DNA of 64,000 bases, taken from positions 62,001-126,000 of the forward strand of contig DASYXK010000010.1 of the NCBI GenBank assembly GCA_035935115.1, given 5' to 3'. The translations under genes were made by a program, and so were the position numbers. Origin of the DNA: TA-20 sp035935115. GTDB taxonomy: Archaea; Thermoproteota; Nitrososphaeria; Nitrososphaerales; Nitrosopumilaceae. Shown piece after piece: positions 25,127 through 32,706 of this stretch. Below the pieces are notes generated by a model that was not told the DNA's origin, made no database searches, and saw nothing but the letters and a program-made list of their open reading frames with translations. The stretch's first letter is position 1, and every line of letters starts with the position of its first letter.

Positions 25127-28100
25127 GCATAATCTGTAAGAAGCAACTGATTACCTTCCTCTTTTCCAAAGACCAGTTCTAGTTCATCTAAAAGAGACAT
25201 CACTCTTCCTTTCAAGTATGGATCAATTTTGTATTTATCAAGCAGTCTTGTTGCTAGCTTGAGATATTTTTGGACCGAAGGCCGTGTCATGGTCTGGATT
25301 AGTTTGTTACCGCATTCTAGACAATTTCCAGCAAGTGGGACCCTTCTGTAGCTTGCACCACAAGCTGTACATCTAAAAGATTGACCAGAATATGCCCTAA
25401 GATTTCCCATGATATCAGGCAAGAGATGGGTTGTCATAACCATAGAAACAACCTCGTTTGGGTCTACCGCATTGATGATATCAGCAGTTCTGATTTGCAT
25501 GTCAAGTTTTTCTAAAAGAGATCCTAGTGTAGAATAGGCGCTTCTGGATCTTGATGCTGTTAGAGTAGAGGTATTATGTGTAAAACCATATCCATAAAAT
25601 TGTCTTTCTGTCTCAAGCCTTGATTTTAGGGTCTCAACATCTTTTATCTCACTTGCCTTTTCTTTTGCAAGTGTTGCTTCAAAAAATGAGAGTGGCAAAG
25701 TATTTGCCACCTCAAAGTTATGGGCCTGTCTTTGGACTTCCTGTGGTATGACAATTGGTTGCATCAATAATGGTGCGTCCATCAGACCCCCAATTCTGTC
25801 TGACAAGAATTGTCTTGAAAAATTAAGCAGGCTATCCATTAGAAGCATTATGGAATCAGCGTCTCCATCAGCATCACGTCTTTTTGCAGAGTGCCACACT
25901 GGCGTACCATAACAAACATGTGTGTTTGTAAAACCAATTATTCGTCCTACAATTCCAACCGATGTATGTGGAGCTAATCCAATCATTAAATGCCCAATAA
26001 GATCATCAGTAGTTTTTACTTTGTAAAATTGAGGATGACCAAATAGTTTTGCAAGTTCTGTATCCAAGTATTTTGATGTCTGTACCAGATATTCCCCACA
26101 TTCATGTGGTATTATGACATCCTGAATTCTAAGTTCTATTAGCTGACCAGAACTAGTGATGGGTTTACCATTGATATCATGGGTATATCCAAGTTGGACG
26201 AGCTTTTCAGGACTTGTTCCAATCCATGCAGGTGTAAAGTGGGTTAGCGGTGCGTTTGTCGCATCAAATCTGATGGTTCCGTCCTTGAAGACATTAAGTC
26301 CTAGGCTTTGTCTTACGAGTCCTTTTTCAAGAGGTTCTGCTATTCTGTCTTGGTTTATGAGTTCCTTTACGCCTTTGAATGGTTCCTGAACGCGAATGCC
26401 AGTCCTTTCCTGTGCAGAATAGAGCCTTTCTTTGAGTGGAAATGACCTGTATGTGTGGGATAGTGTCTTTCTCTTACATTTTTCGCAATACTCAGACTCT
26501 AGCTCATCTCGGCAAGTTGGACAGACAAAAAGTACAGTTGTCTTGTTTTTGCATTTTGTACATGCTATACTAATTGATGGTTCATTGCAGTTTTTACAAA
26601 ATCTATTATTGATGTTGCAATAAAAATTTGGTTCCTTTGATGCTTTTATCAAGTCACGTGACGCACCTCCCTTACTACCTATTGGAAACAGGGTGTGTAC
26701 TGGAGGTTTCATCTTTCTTTCTGCGGCCTTTTCTGGTCTGCCAACTCTGACCCCTATTGCCGTTGAAAATTTGTCTTTTATTTTTATCCCAGATGCATCA
26801 GTGATAAGCTTTGGAACAGTAATGGTATCATCATCAAGTTTTATGGGTTTTCTAAAAAGCAAATAAAAGAAAATCTTGGCCTCCACACCTTTTAGTAAAA
26901 TGGAATCTCCTGCCACTTCATGAGGTACCCCAATTTTTTCAAGAATTTCTTTACTACTTTTTTGGTAGATTATCAAGTCAGGATCTGCCTTTTTTGGGTT
27001 TAAGATTTGTCCAAATTCTTGGACTGAGATCTGGTCCCAATAGTACAGATAGTTAGGGTGTAGTGGGATGCCAAAATCAAGCGAGAGTTTGAATGCCTCA
27101 TCTAGGTTTGGTATTTTTGAAACATATTGCAAGCGTGGATCTCCAGGTTCATATTTTGCAAGTTTTGCTTTTAGCTCCTCGGCCCAATATTCTTCCACAT
27201 ACCCTGTTGGGACAAGCTCTGCATTATTTTCCAAGAAATCACCATAACTGATCAGGATGTCACCAAGGTGAAGGATCTTTTCTATTTGTGGTTTGAGTTG
27301 TATGCCATGACGAGTGTCCTTGATTTTTACCACATTACCATTTTTCAGCCTAACAATCGGAGTGTCTAAGGAATCCACAAAAGCAATAGTTGCAGCCTTT
27401 CCTGGAATGTCAACTTTGATCTGCGTGCCAACTACAATGGCATGATCCAAAATTTCTGCAATGACAGGGTGTATTCCTATTGAGGAAAAGCCAGTATTGC
27501 ATGCCCGTCCATATCTTAACCTAAAACCGCCTAGTTTCTTTGGCATGGAAAGAACAGATCTGCCAGTTATGACCTCCCTCATCCTATGAGATGCGGCATC
27601 CTCATCTCCAGTCTGAATTGCACCTTTTAGGCTCTTTAGCCAGTCCCAACCGTCTAGTTCAAACAACTCTATGAGTTTTAGTAGTTTTCTTGACTTGCCT
27701 ATCAGACCGTCATTTAGAACTCTAAGTGCACCGCCCCTTACTCTGTTAGTACTGATTCGAGTCATGTTTCTATGGCTTACAATTTCAACCGGATCTGTAT
27801 CAACACCGTCGAGCTCAACTGGAAGATTTGATATGACAGTTACAACATCCTCATCTGGAACATGATATTGGAAATTCCCAGCTTCTCTCTCATAGAGCCT
27901 TAACTCCTCTACAAATCGTCCAGTCTCATCGTCAAAGGAGTTTGCCTGGAATTTAGAAAGCCCCGCTATCTTTCTGATGTGGTCTGCAATCAACATTGTA
28001 GATGCTGCTTCGGTTCCACCTGCAGACCTGATTGGTCCTGCAAATGATACAGAAAGGTAATCAGAGCCATCATGGTTTTTCTTTATCTTTACCTCACTAA

Positions 28101-28497
28101 TTCCCTGTAGTGGAGCTACTGTAACACCTTCTGTTACTATGGCAAGACCTACCCTTACTGCAAGATCAAGCCTCTCTTCTAATGAAGTATCAGGTCCAGA
28201 ATACTTGCCTAAAGCAATCTCTTCAGAAAGTGTCAAGGCGGCAAGTTCCTTTGTTGTGCTTTGAATCAATGCCCTTAATCTCTCAGTTACATCAATGTCA
28301 TGCATTTTGGATACACGATCTGCAAGATCAAACGCAATCTTGGGCTCTACCATCCCAGACGAGTCTGCCAATGTAGATTTTGCAGCAGCTGCCCTCTCAA
28401 ATGTTCTAAAAACCTCTTCAGAAAGTTTGGTGTAATAATCAAAATAATATTCAGGCATTGGGACTTCGTTTAGTCTCAATGCTACATTTTCAGACAT
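25123..28497 (-). CDS. polC: DNA polymerase D large catalytic subunit (DP2)
   Basis: 1124 residues. The catalytic Asp cluster RRDADGDADSIMLLMDSLLN, the segment LRYGRACNTGFSSIGIHP and two zinc-finger regions (about 620-670, Cys pairs CKNCNEP, CTKCKNK, CPTCRDE, CEKCKR; and about 1060-1085, CTACGASYRRVPLAGNCLECG) mark the PolD large subunit. No intein interrupts it. It follows GGGPS after one nucleotide, and its partner DP1 is at 32707-34137 on the other side of the probable origin. Confidence 0.97.
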   Translation of the reverse strand: MSENVALRLNEVPMPEYYFDYYTKLSEEVFRTFERAAAAKSTLADSSGMVEPKIAFDLADRVSKMHDIDVTERLRALIQSTTKELAALTLSEEIALGKYSGPDTSLEERLDLAVRVGLAIVTEGVTVAPLQGISEVKIKKNHDGSDYLSVSFAGPIRSAGGTEAASTMLIADHIRKIAGLSKFQANSFDDETGRFVEELRLYEREAGNFQYHVPDEDVVTVISNLPVELDGVDTDPVEIVSHRNMTRISTNRVRGGALRVLNDGLIGKSRKLLKLIELFELDGWDWLKSLKGAIQTGDEDAASHRMREVITGRSVLSMPKKLGGFRLRYGRACNTGFSSIGIHPVIAEILDHAIVVGTQIKVDIPGKAATIAFVDSLDTPIVRLKNGNVVKIKDTRHGIQLKPQIEKILHLGDILISYGDFLENNAELVPTGYVEEYWAEELKAKLAKYEPGDPRLQYVSKIPNLDEAFKLSLDFGIPLHPNYLYYWDQISVQEFGQILNPKKADPDLIIYQKSSKEILEKIGVPHEVAGDSILLKGVEAKIFFYLLFRKPIKLDDDTITVPKLITDASGIKIKDKFSTAIGVRVGRPEKAAERKMKPPVHTLFPIGSKGGASRDLIKASKEPNFYCNINNRFCKNCNEPSISIACTKCKNKTTVLFVCPTCRDELESEYCEKCKRKTLSHTYRSFPLKERLYSAQERTGIRVQEPFKGVKELINQDRIAEPLEKGLVRQSLGLNVFKDGTIRFDATNAPLTHFTPAWIGTSPEKLVQLGYTHDINGKPITSSGQLIELRIQDVIIPHECGEYLVQTSKYLDTELAKLFGHPQFYKVKTTDDLIGHLMIGLAPHTSVGIVGRIIGFTNTHVCYGTPVWHSAKRRDADGDADSIMLLMDSLLNFSRQFLSDRIGGLMDAPLLMQPIVIPQEVQRQAHNFEVANTLPLSFFEATLAKEKASEIKDVETLKSRLETERQFYGYGFTHNTSTLTASRSRSAYSTLGSLLEKLDMQIRTADIINAVDPNEVVSMVMTTHLLPDIMGNLRAYSGQSFRCTACGASYRRVPLAGNCLECGNKLIQTMTRPSVQKYLKLATRLLDKYKIDPYLKGRVMSLLDELELVFGKEEGNQLLLTDYA

Positions 28498-28498
28498 G

Positions 28499-29248
28499 TT
28501 ACTTCCTTACAGTCTGGATGGCTTTTACAATATCGCTTAGAATCTTCAGGCTGCCGCCCTTCTCAAGCATGGTACCAATAACAATGGCATCAGCGCCTGC
28601 TTTGACTATCTCAGCTGCGGTCTGAGCGCTTTTAATTCCTCCACCTACTATCAAAAAGCCTTTGAAAACCTTCCTTACTGCTGCAACCATTTCTGGTTTT
28701 ACGTTAGATTTTGCCCCAGAGCCTGCCTCAAGATAGACAAATCTCATTCCCATGAATTGTGCGGAAAGGGCATACATTGCTGCCAGGTTTGATTTCTCAA
28801 ATGGTATGGTCCTTGCCGAACCTACAAACCAAGCCGATGTTCCCTCACCAATTATGATGTATGCTGTGGGAAGTGGCTCTAAACCAAACTTGAGTACGTT
28901 GGGGGCTCCTAGTGCCTGAGCCTGTGATATGAAATAAGGGTTATCAGAATTCAAAAGGGAGCTAAACAAGATTGCGTCGGCACCTGGTACAACACCAGTA
29001 ACATTTCCTGGAAACAGAATAATTGGAATCTTGAGAGATTTCTTTAGTATCTTTACCGTTTGGGCCATGCCAAGCTGATCTGTTGCAGATGAACCACCAA
29101 CAAGTATTGCAGAAGCTCCTATCCTCTCAACCTCTTTTGCAAGCTTGACTGCTGATTTTACTTCAGATATTTCAGAATCGATTAACACAAAGAGCAGTGC
29201 CTTTTTTCTCTTCAAAGTATCTTTTAGATAGCTTTCTACGTTTGGCAT
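28499..29248 (-). CDS. Geranylgeranylglyceryl phosphate synthase
   Basis: 249 residues of the TIM-barrel GGGPS/PcrB family: FVLIDSE at beta-1, ILVGGSSATDQ, IILFPGN, YLEAGSGAK and the phosphate-binding IVGGGIKS plus ADAIVIGTMLE. It forms the first ether bond of archaeal lipids from glycerol-1-phosphate and geranylgeranyl diphosphate. The gene leads an operon with DNA polymerase D large subunit. A TTTAAA box about 25 nt upstream suggests a leaderless message. Confidence 0.94.
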   Translation of the reverse strand: MPNVESYLKDTLKRKKALLFVLIDSEISEVKSAVKLAKEVERIGASAILVGGSSATDQLGMAQTVKILKKSLKIPIILFPGNVTGVVPGADAILFSSLLNSDNPYFISQAQALGAPNVLKFGLEPLPTAYIIIGEGTSAWFVGSARTIPFEKSNLAAMYALSAQFMGMRFVYLEAGSGAKSNVKPEMVAAVRKVFKGFLIVGGGIKSAQTAAEIVKAGADAIVIGTMLEKGGSLKILSDIVKAIQTVRK

Positions 29249-29293
29249 AAGAGTGGTTATTGGGTATTCATTTAAAGTTTAATTGAAAGTATG

Positions 29294-29309
29294 TATACAG
29301 ATCTGTATA
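29294..29309. promoter_or_regulatory. 16-nt perfect palindrome before gene 29313
   Basis: TATACAGATCTGTATA ends three nt before the ATG at 29313. It lies over or just upstream of the expected transcription start, an ideal place for a repressor dimer. The divergent GGGPS start is 46 nt away. The binding protein is unknown. Confidence 0.5.
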
Positions 29310-29312
29310 GCT

Positions 29313-29675
29313 ATGACTGAGTCTCCAAATCCAATTTCTAGTAATATAATAAGACAAATTATAAAAAAATCATTGTTTACAGAAAGACAAATTGAAATTA
29401 TTTTAAATCAGTTAAACCTACACAAGACACAGTTTTCTATAAGTAAAGGGGCTTATTTTAGACAGGTAAGGCAGTCACGGGATAAGTTAATTGGGTTATA
29501 TTACTCTGTAATATTGTTAAGAGGCCTAGGCATACTTGTTCCTGAAGATATTGATGTGATTTCAAAACTCTCTGAACAGGTCTCTGTGATACAAAGTAGT
29601 GATGTCTTTCCTGAAAAGGAAGAAGAAATCATGTTTGTGATAGGTGAGTTAGTAAATCGCGCCTGTAGAGTGTGA
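29313..29675 (+). CDS. Small helical hypothetical protein
   Basis: 120 residues from ATG 29313, mostly helical, with IIRQIIKKSLFTERQIEIILNQL near the start, a basic middle RQVRQSRDKLIGLYYSVILL and an acidic tail PEKEEEIMFVIGELV. It may contain an HTH-like N-terminal unit, but no family is assigned. The palindrome 29294-29309 lies just before it. It begins a run of three plus-strand regulator-like genes leading to the origin. Confidence 0.7.
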   Translation: MTESPNPISSNIIRQIIKKSLFTERQIEIILNQLNLHKTQFSISKGAYFRQVRQSRDKLIGLYYSVILLRGLGILVPEDIDVISKLSEQVSVIQSSDVFPEKEEEIMFVIGELVNRACRV

Positions 29676-29747
29676 TTTTATCTCTTTTATGTATAGCGTT
29701 AGTATGGAATTAGTGATAAAGTAATGTTTGTGATTGATATGTAATAT

Positions 29748-30356
29748 GTGAATAAGTTTTACTCAAACATGATAAATCACATAGATATACAAAATCTAGT
29801 GATGTTAGTAGACATACCTAATATAGGCGCGATAATCAGTATTTTTATCGCATTTGTGTTAGGTATTATTGCAATAGTCATTTACAACAAAATAAAACCT
29901 TTCATAAGGACCGAGTCAGATCTCCTAAAATCATATACGGAGCGCCTACAATATTATGAAAATCAGTTAATAGATATGAAAATACGTTTAGATTCTGCTG
30001 AATTATTGAAAGAATATGAGGAACCAAATATTCCTCTTCCAAAGCTAAAAGAGGTAAAGGTAGAGAAGCAGGAAGCCGCCTCAGGTCCCCAAGAAGAGAA
30101 ACCAAAGGAGCGTATGCATAATATGAATTTTGGAAATGCCACAGATTATGTCCTAAGATTAATCACAGAAAAACCTATGACATCACGTGATATACAAATC
30201 ACTATAGGGCGTACCAGAGAGCACGCATCACGCATGATGAAGAAGCTTTTTGAAGAAGGTCTAGTGGAAAGAAACATGCAGGCCAAGCCCTTTACCTACT
30301 ACATTACTAATAAGGGAAAGGCCAAGTTGAGTGTTACCAAAATAGCCCCCCAATAA
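29748..30356 (+). CDS. Membrane-anchored winged-helix regulator with coiled coil
   Basis: 202 residues. One TM helix (about 25-47, GAIISIFIAFVLGIIAIVIY), then a coiled coil (about 55-95, SYTERLQYYENQLIDMKIRL), a charged linker with KEVKVEKQEAAS, and a C-terminal wHTH (about 130-200: MTSRDIQITIGRTREHASRM, MKKLFEEGLVERN, TYYITNKGKAKL). This is a one-protein membrane-to-DNA design. Starts at GTG 29748; ATG 29769 (residue 8) is an alternative. Target and signal are unknown. Confidence 0.82.
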   Translation: MNKFYSNMINHIDIQNLVMLVDIPNIGAIISIFIAFVLGIIAIVIYNKIKPFIRTESDLLKSYTERLQYYENQLIDMKIRLDSAELLKEYEEPNIPLPKLKEVKVEKQEAASGPQEEKPKERMHNMNFGNATDYVLRLITEKPMTSRDIQITIGRTREHASRMMKKLFEEGLVERNMQAKPFTYYITNKGKAKLSVTKIAPQ

Positions 30357-30459
30357 TAGTTTGTCCTTTGGATCCCATGTTAAAATCCAAAATATGATAT
30401 TTTATATTAATTTCATATAAACATAAAATCTTTATTAAGTAAATTAATTATTTAATGTT

Positions 30460-30615
30460 ATGCCTACAAATGAAGAGTTGATCAAGATCACCTCAGGAGG
30501 AACCATTTCAATCCCAATACAATTTAGAAAATATTTGCAATTACAAAAAGGCGATTATGTTAGGGTAGTAATGGAACAAGACTGTCTTGTTATTAAAAAA
30601 GCTATAATATCCTAA
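30460..30615 (+). CDS. AbrB/MazE/SpoVT-type small DNA-binding protein
   Basis: 51 residues that read as one swapped-hairpin unit: KITSGGTISIPIQFRKYLQL, then QKGDYVRVVMEQDCLVIKKA. The pattern GGTISIP-x2-R and L-x-KGD is the AbrB hallmark. Archaeal members act as transition-state regulators or antitoxins, but no toxin gene is adjacent. The stop TAA overlaps the stop of the convergent wHTH gene as CTAA, which supports it as a real gene. A TATA-like CATATAAACAT lies about 45 nt upstream. Confidence 0.82.
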   Translation: MPTNEELIKITSGGTISIPIQFRKYLQLQKGDYVRVVMEQDCLVIKKAIIS

Positions 30616-31010
30616 GTTTCCAAGTTCCGTTGTTTCTGGGCCAGTTTGATTACCTGATATGCCCACTCTCTACCTTGTCTTTCCCTGACTATCTTTCCTT
30701 TTGTGGCAAACCTAGCCAAATATGTGGATATTATACTAAGTTTGATGGGTTCCCCATATTCATCCTCATATTTTTCAAGTATCTCAGATGAGGTAAACTT
30801 GCCTAGTGGGAAGTGCTTGTCCACCATATACCAAATCTTGGAGCCAATTGAGTCTAGTTGAGGGAATTCTTCTGGCTCTTCAATATTGATTAAATCCATT
30901 AATTCGAAAATCTTTAACATTTTATCCCTAGTTACATTGCCTTCTAGGCTAAAGTTGTACTTGGCCCCCTCCGAGTCCTCTAGGTCAATCCTGATCTTTT
31001 TTCTTGTCAT
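30612..31010 (-). CDS. Winged-helix-like regulator next to the origin
   Basis: 132 residues from ATG 31010. The N-terminal part is beta-rich (KKIRIDLEDSEGAKYNFSLEGNV); the C-terminal half reads as a wHTH (LGKFTSSEILEKYEDEYGEP, LSIISTYLARFATKGKIVRE, wing QGREWAYQVI). A longer frame upstream crosses the origin region and is rejected. It is divergent from cdc6 across the origin and may regulate or bind there; this is inference. Confidence 0.75.
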   Translation of the reverse strand: MTRKKIRIDLEDSEGAKYNFSLEGNVTRDKMLKIFELMDLINIEEPEEFPQLDSIGSKIWYMVDKHFPLGKFTSSEILEKYEDEYGEPIKLSIISTYLARFATKGKIVRERQGREWAYQVIKLAQKQRNLET

Positions 31011-31101
31011 CGTGATCGATCGGGTTAACACCTTAACACTTGAACAGATCAAAGAATATTTGTTAACTAGTGTGTTTGTTAACATTCACTGCCTAACCCA
31101 C

Positions 31102-31131
31102 GCCTAGTTTGTTTTGGCACCTTAACTAGGC
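31102..31131. repeat. 8-bp inverted repeat within oriC
   Basis: GCCTAGTT (31102-31109) and AACTAGGC (31124-31131) are perfect inverted copies spaced by 14 nt. ACCTTAAC, which occurs three times in the origin (about 31030, 31119, 31201), overlaps the right arm. May bind an origin or regulatory protein. Confidence 0.5.
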
Positions 31132-31167
31132 ACTTCCTCTTTATAGTATAATATGAATGAATTTTAT

Positions 31168-31191
31168 GCCTGGACTGGAAACATTGGGGTC
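31168..31191 (+). other. Origin recognition box 1 (ORB-like)
   Basis: Contains CTGGACTGGAAACATTGGGG. The TGGAAAC half-dyad and downstream G string fit the archaeal ORB consensus bound by Orc1/Cdc6. Matches ORB2 at 19 of 24 positions. Confidence 0.75.
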
Positions 31192-31229
31192 TATTATACA
31201 ACCTTAACATTGTTAAGACCTAACTTCAC

Positions 31230-31253
31230 GCCTAGAGTGGAAATAAAGGGGTC
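31230..31253 (+). other. Origin recognition box 2 (ORB-like)
   Basis: Contains CTAGAGTGGAAATAAAGGGG, in the same orientation as ORB1 and 62 bp away, a whole number of helical turns within error (about six), so two Cdc6 proteins could bind on the same face. Confidence 0.75.
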
Positions 31254-31324
31254 AAATTGGGCTTTTCCATACCTAGTTTAACATTTTGTTCACAGGATGT
31301 TAACTTTATTCTAAGCATACCCAC

Positions 31325-31345
31325 ACACCAATACTTCCACTCTAG
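31325..31345 (-). other. Origin recognition box 3 (ORB-like, inverted)
   Basis: Minus strand reads CTAGAGTGGAAGTATTGGTG. It matches ORB1 at 16 of 21 positions and is inverted with respect to ORB1 and ORB2. It borders the AT-rich tract on the cdc6 side. Confidence 0.68.
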
Positions 31346-31412
31346 CTTTATTAAAAAATATTTTTTTAAAGAAAATAAAAATAATTAATGATAAACTAAA
31401 TTTGGTTTAGTT
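31346..31412. other. AT-rich candidate DNA-unwinding element
   Basis: Almost pure A/T from about 31347 to 31402, with long A and T runs. An inverted repeat AACTAAA / TTTAGTT (31394-31400, 31406-31412) lies at its right end, near the cdc6 promoter. The position directly next to ORB3 is what is expected of an unwinding element. Confidence 0.6.
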
Positions 31413-31451
31413 ATTCTATTCTAATTGTATTATCAAAGATAGAATCCATAT

Positions 31452-32693
31452 GTGGACAGAGAAGAAACACTGGTGTGTGGGTTAATGACAAGGGATCCGG
31501 TTGATAAATTACTTGATGATGCAGCAAACGGAAAATCATTATTTAAAAATCGAGAAGCATTACATTTTGCCTTTATCCCAGAAAATATTCTTCATAGGGA
31601 TGAGGAACAAAAAAAAGTCACACAATCACTTATTCCACTATTAAAAAAATCTCGTCCATCTAACCTACTTGTTTATGGAAAACCAGGTACTGGAAAGACC
31701 CTAGTTGTGAAGAAGATACTAAACAAGATACAGGAAAGGGCAAAAGAAAAGTCATTTCCAATAGAATTGGTTTATGCAAACTCTAAGGAAGAAACAACAC
31801 TTTATGGACTATTGGTAAAATTTGGCCGCCAGTTAGGGCTAACAACCCAGAAGGATCTACCAAGCACCGGCCTATCCATTAGTGAAGTGTTTAACAGAAT
31901 CATTTCTACAATAGAAAAAAACTCTCTTAACACCGTCTTTGTAGTAGATGAGATTGATTATCTCGCAGAGCTGGTATCAAAAACAGGCAAAGACGTCTTT
32001 TACTCACTTACCAGAGCAAATGAGAGACTCAAAAAAGGCTCGCTTACACTTATTGGGATTTCAAACGATCTAACATTCAAGGAAAGACTGGATCCTAGGG
32101 TCTTAAGCAGCCTAAGTGAAGAGGAAATTGTATTTACAAATTATAGTGTAGGACAGATCAAAGAAATTCTTGAAGAAAGAATCAAAGTTGCATTCATTTC
32201 TACAGCAATTGAACAGGCGGCAATAAACCTCTGTGCTGCAATGGCAGGCCAAGAACATGGGGACGCAAGACGAGCCATTGATCTCCTACGTGTAGCAGGA
32301 GAAATAGCAGAGCGGGAACAGGCAGACTCTATCAAAGAAGAACACATCAGAAAAGCCTCATTAAAAATGGAAGAAGACAAAGAAACCACAGCACTCAATT
32401 CTTATCCACTACATGAAAAATTACTAATTTTGGCTGTAATGAAAGCAAACGGGACAACAACAGGAGAAATCTATCATTCCTACAAAAACCTCTGTAAAAT
32501 TATCAGACAAAAAGAGCTTACCCAAAGGCGTGTCACCCAAATACTCAGTGAAATAGAGATGACAGGCCTAATTTCAGGAAAAATCATTCATCAAGGAATG
32601 CATGGAAGGACAAAAAAATTTAGCCTTACACTACAACCAGACACAATAAAAAAAGCATTCAAAGAAGATCTAACACTTGAAGATTTAATATAA
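31452..32693 (+). CDS. cdc6: Orc1/Cdc6 replication initiator
   Basis: 413 residues. AAA+ module: Walker A GKPGTGKTLVVKKI, Walker B VFVVDEIDYL, sensor LIGISNDLTF and the R-containing RLDPRVLSSL. The C-terminal winged helix (about 325-413) has LTQRRVTQILSEIEMTGLISG. It binds ORB boxes and recruits MCM. GTG 31452 starts the longest frame; ATG 31485 (residue 12, before TRDPVDKLLDDA) is equally plausible. Confidence 0.95.
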   Translation: MDREETLVCGLMTRDPVDKLLDDAANGKSLFKNREALHFAFIPENILHRDEEQKKVTQSLIPLLKKSRPSNLLVYGKPGTGKTLVVKKILNKIQERAKEKSFPIELVYANSKEETTLYGLLVKFGRQLGLTTQKDLPSTGLSISEVFNRIISTIEKNSLNTVFVVDEIDYLAELVSKTGKDVFYSLTRANERLKKGSLTLIGISNDLTFKERLDPRVLSSLSEEEIVFTNYSVGQIKEILEERIKVAFISTAIEQAAINLCAAMAGQEHGDARRAIDLLRVAGEIAEREQADSIKEEHIRKASLKMEEDKETTALNSYPLHEKLLILAVMKANGTTTGEIYHSYKNLCKIIRQKELTQRRVTQILSEIEMTGLISGKIIHQGMHGRTKKFSLTLQPDTIKKAFKEDLTLEDLI

Positions 32694-32706
32694 AATCAAA
32701 ATAAAA

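Larger units (their letters stand above)
31011..31449. other. Probable chromosomal replication origin (oriC)
   Basis: 439 bp without genes between a wHTH gene and cdc6. It holds two direct ORB-like boxes (31168-31191, 31230-31253), an inverted third (31325-31345), an extremely AT-rich tract (31346-31402) suited to unwinding, and repeated GTTAAC and ACCTTAAC words. Origins beside cdc6 with ORB boxes are the rule in archaea, and PolD genes flank this one. Confidence 0.8.

Noticed and set aside
25123..28497. Intein in DNA polymerase D large subunit
   Set aside because: The catalytic region RRDADGDADSIML runs through without insertion, and length (1124) is normal for the subunit.
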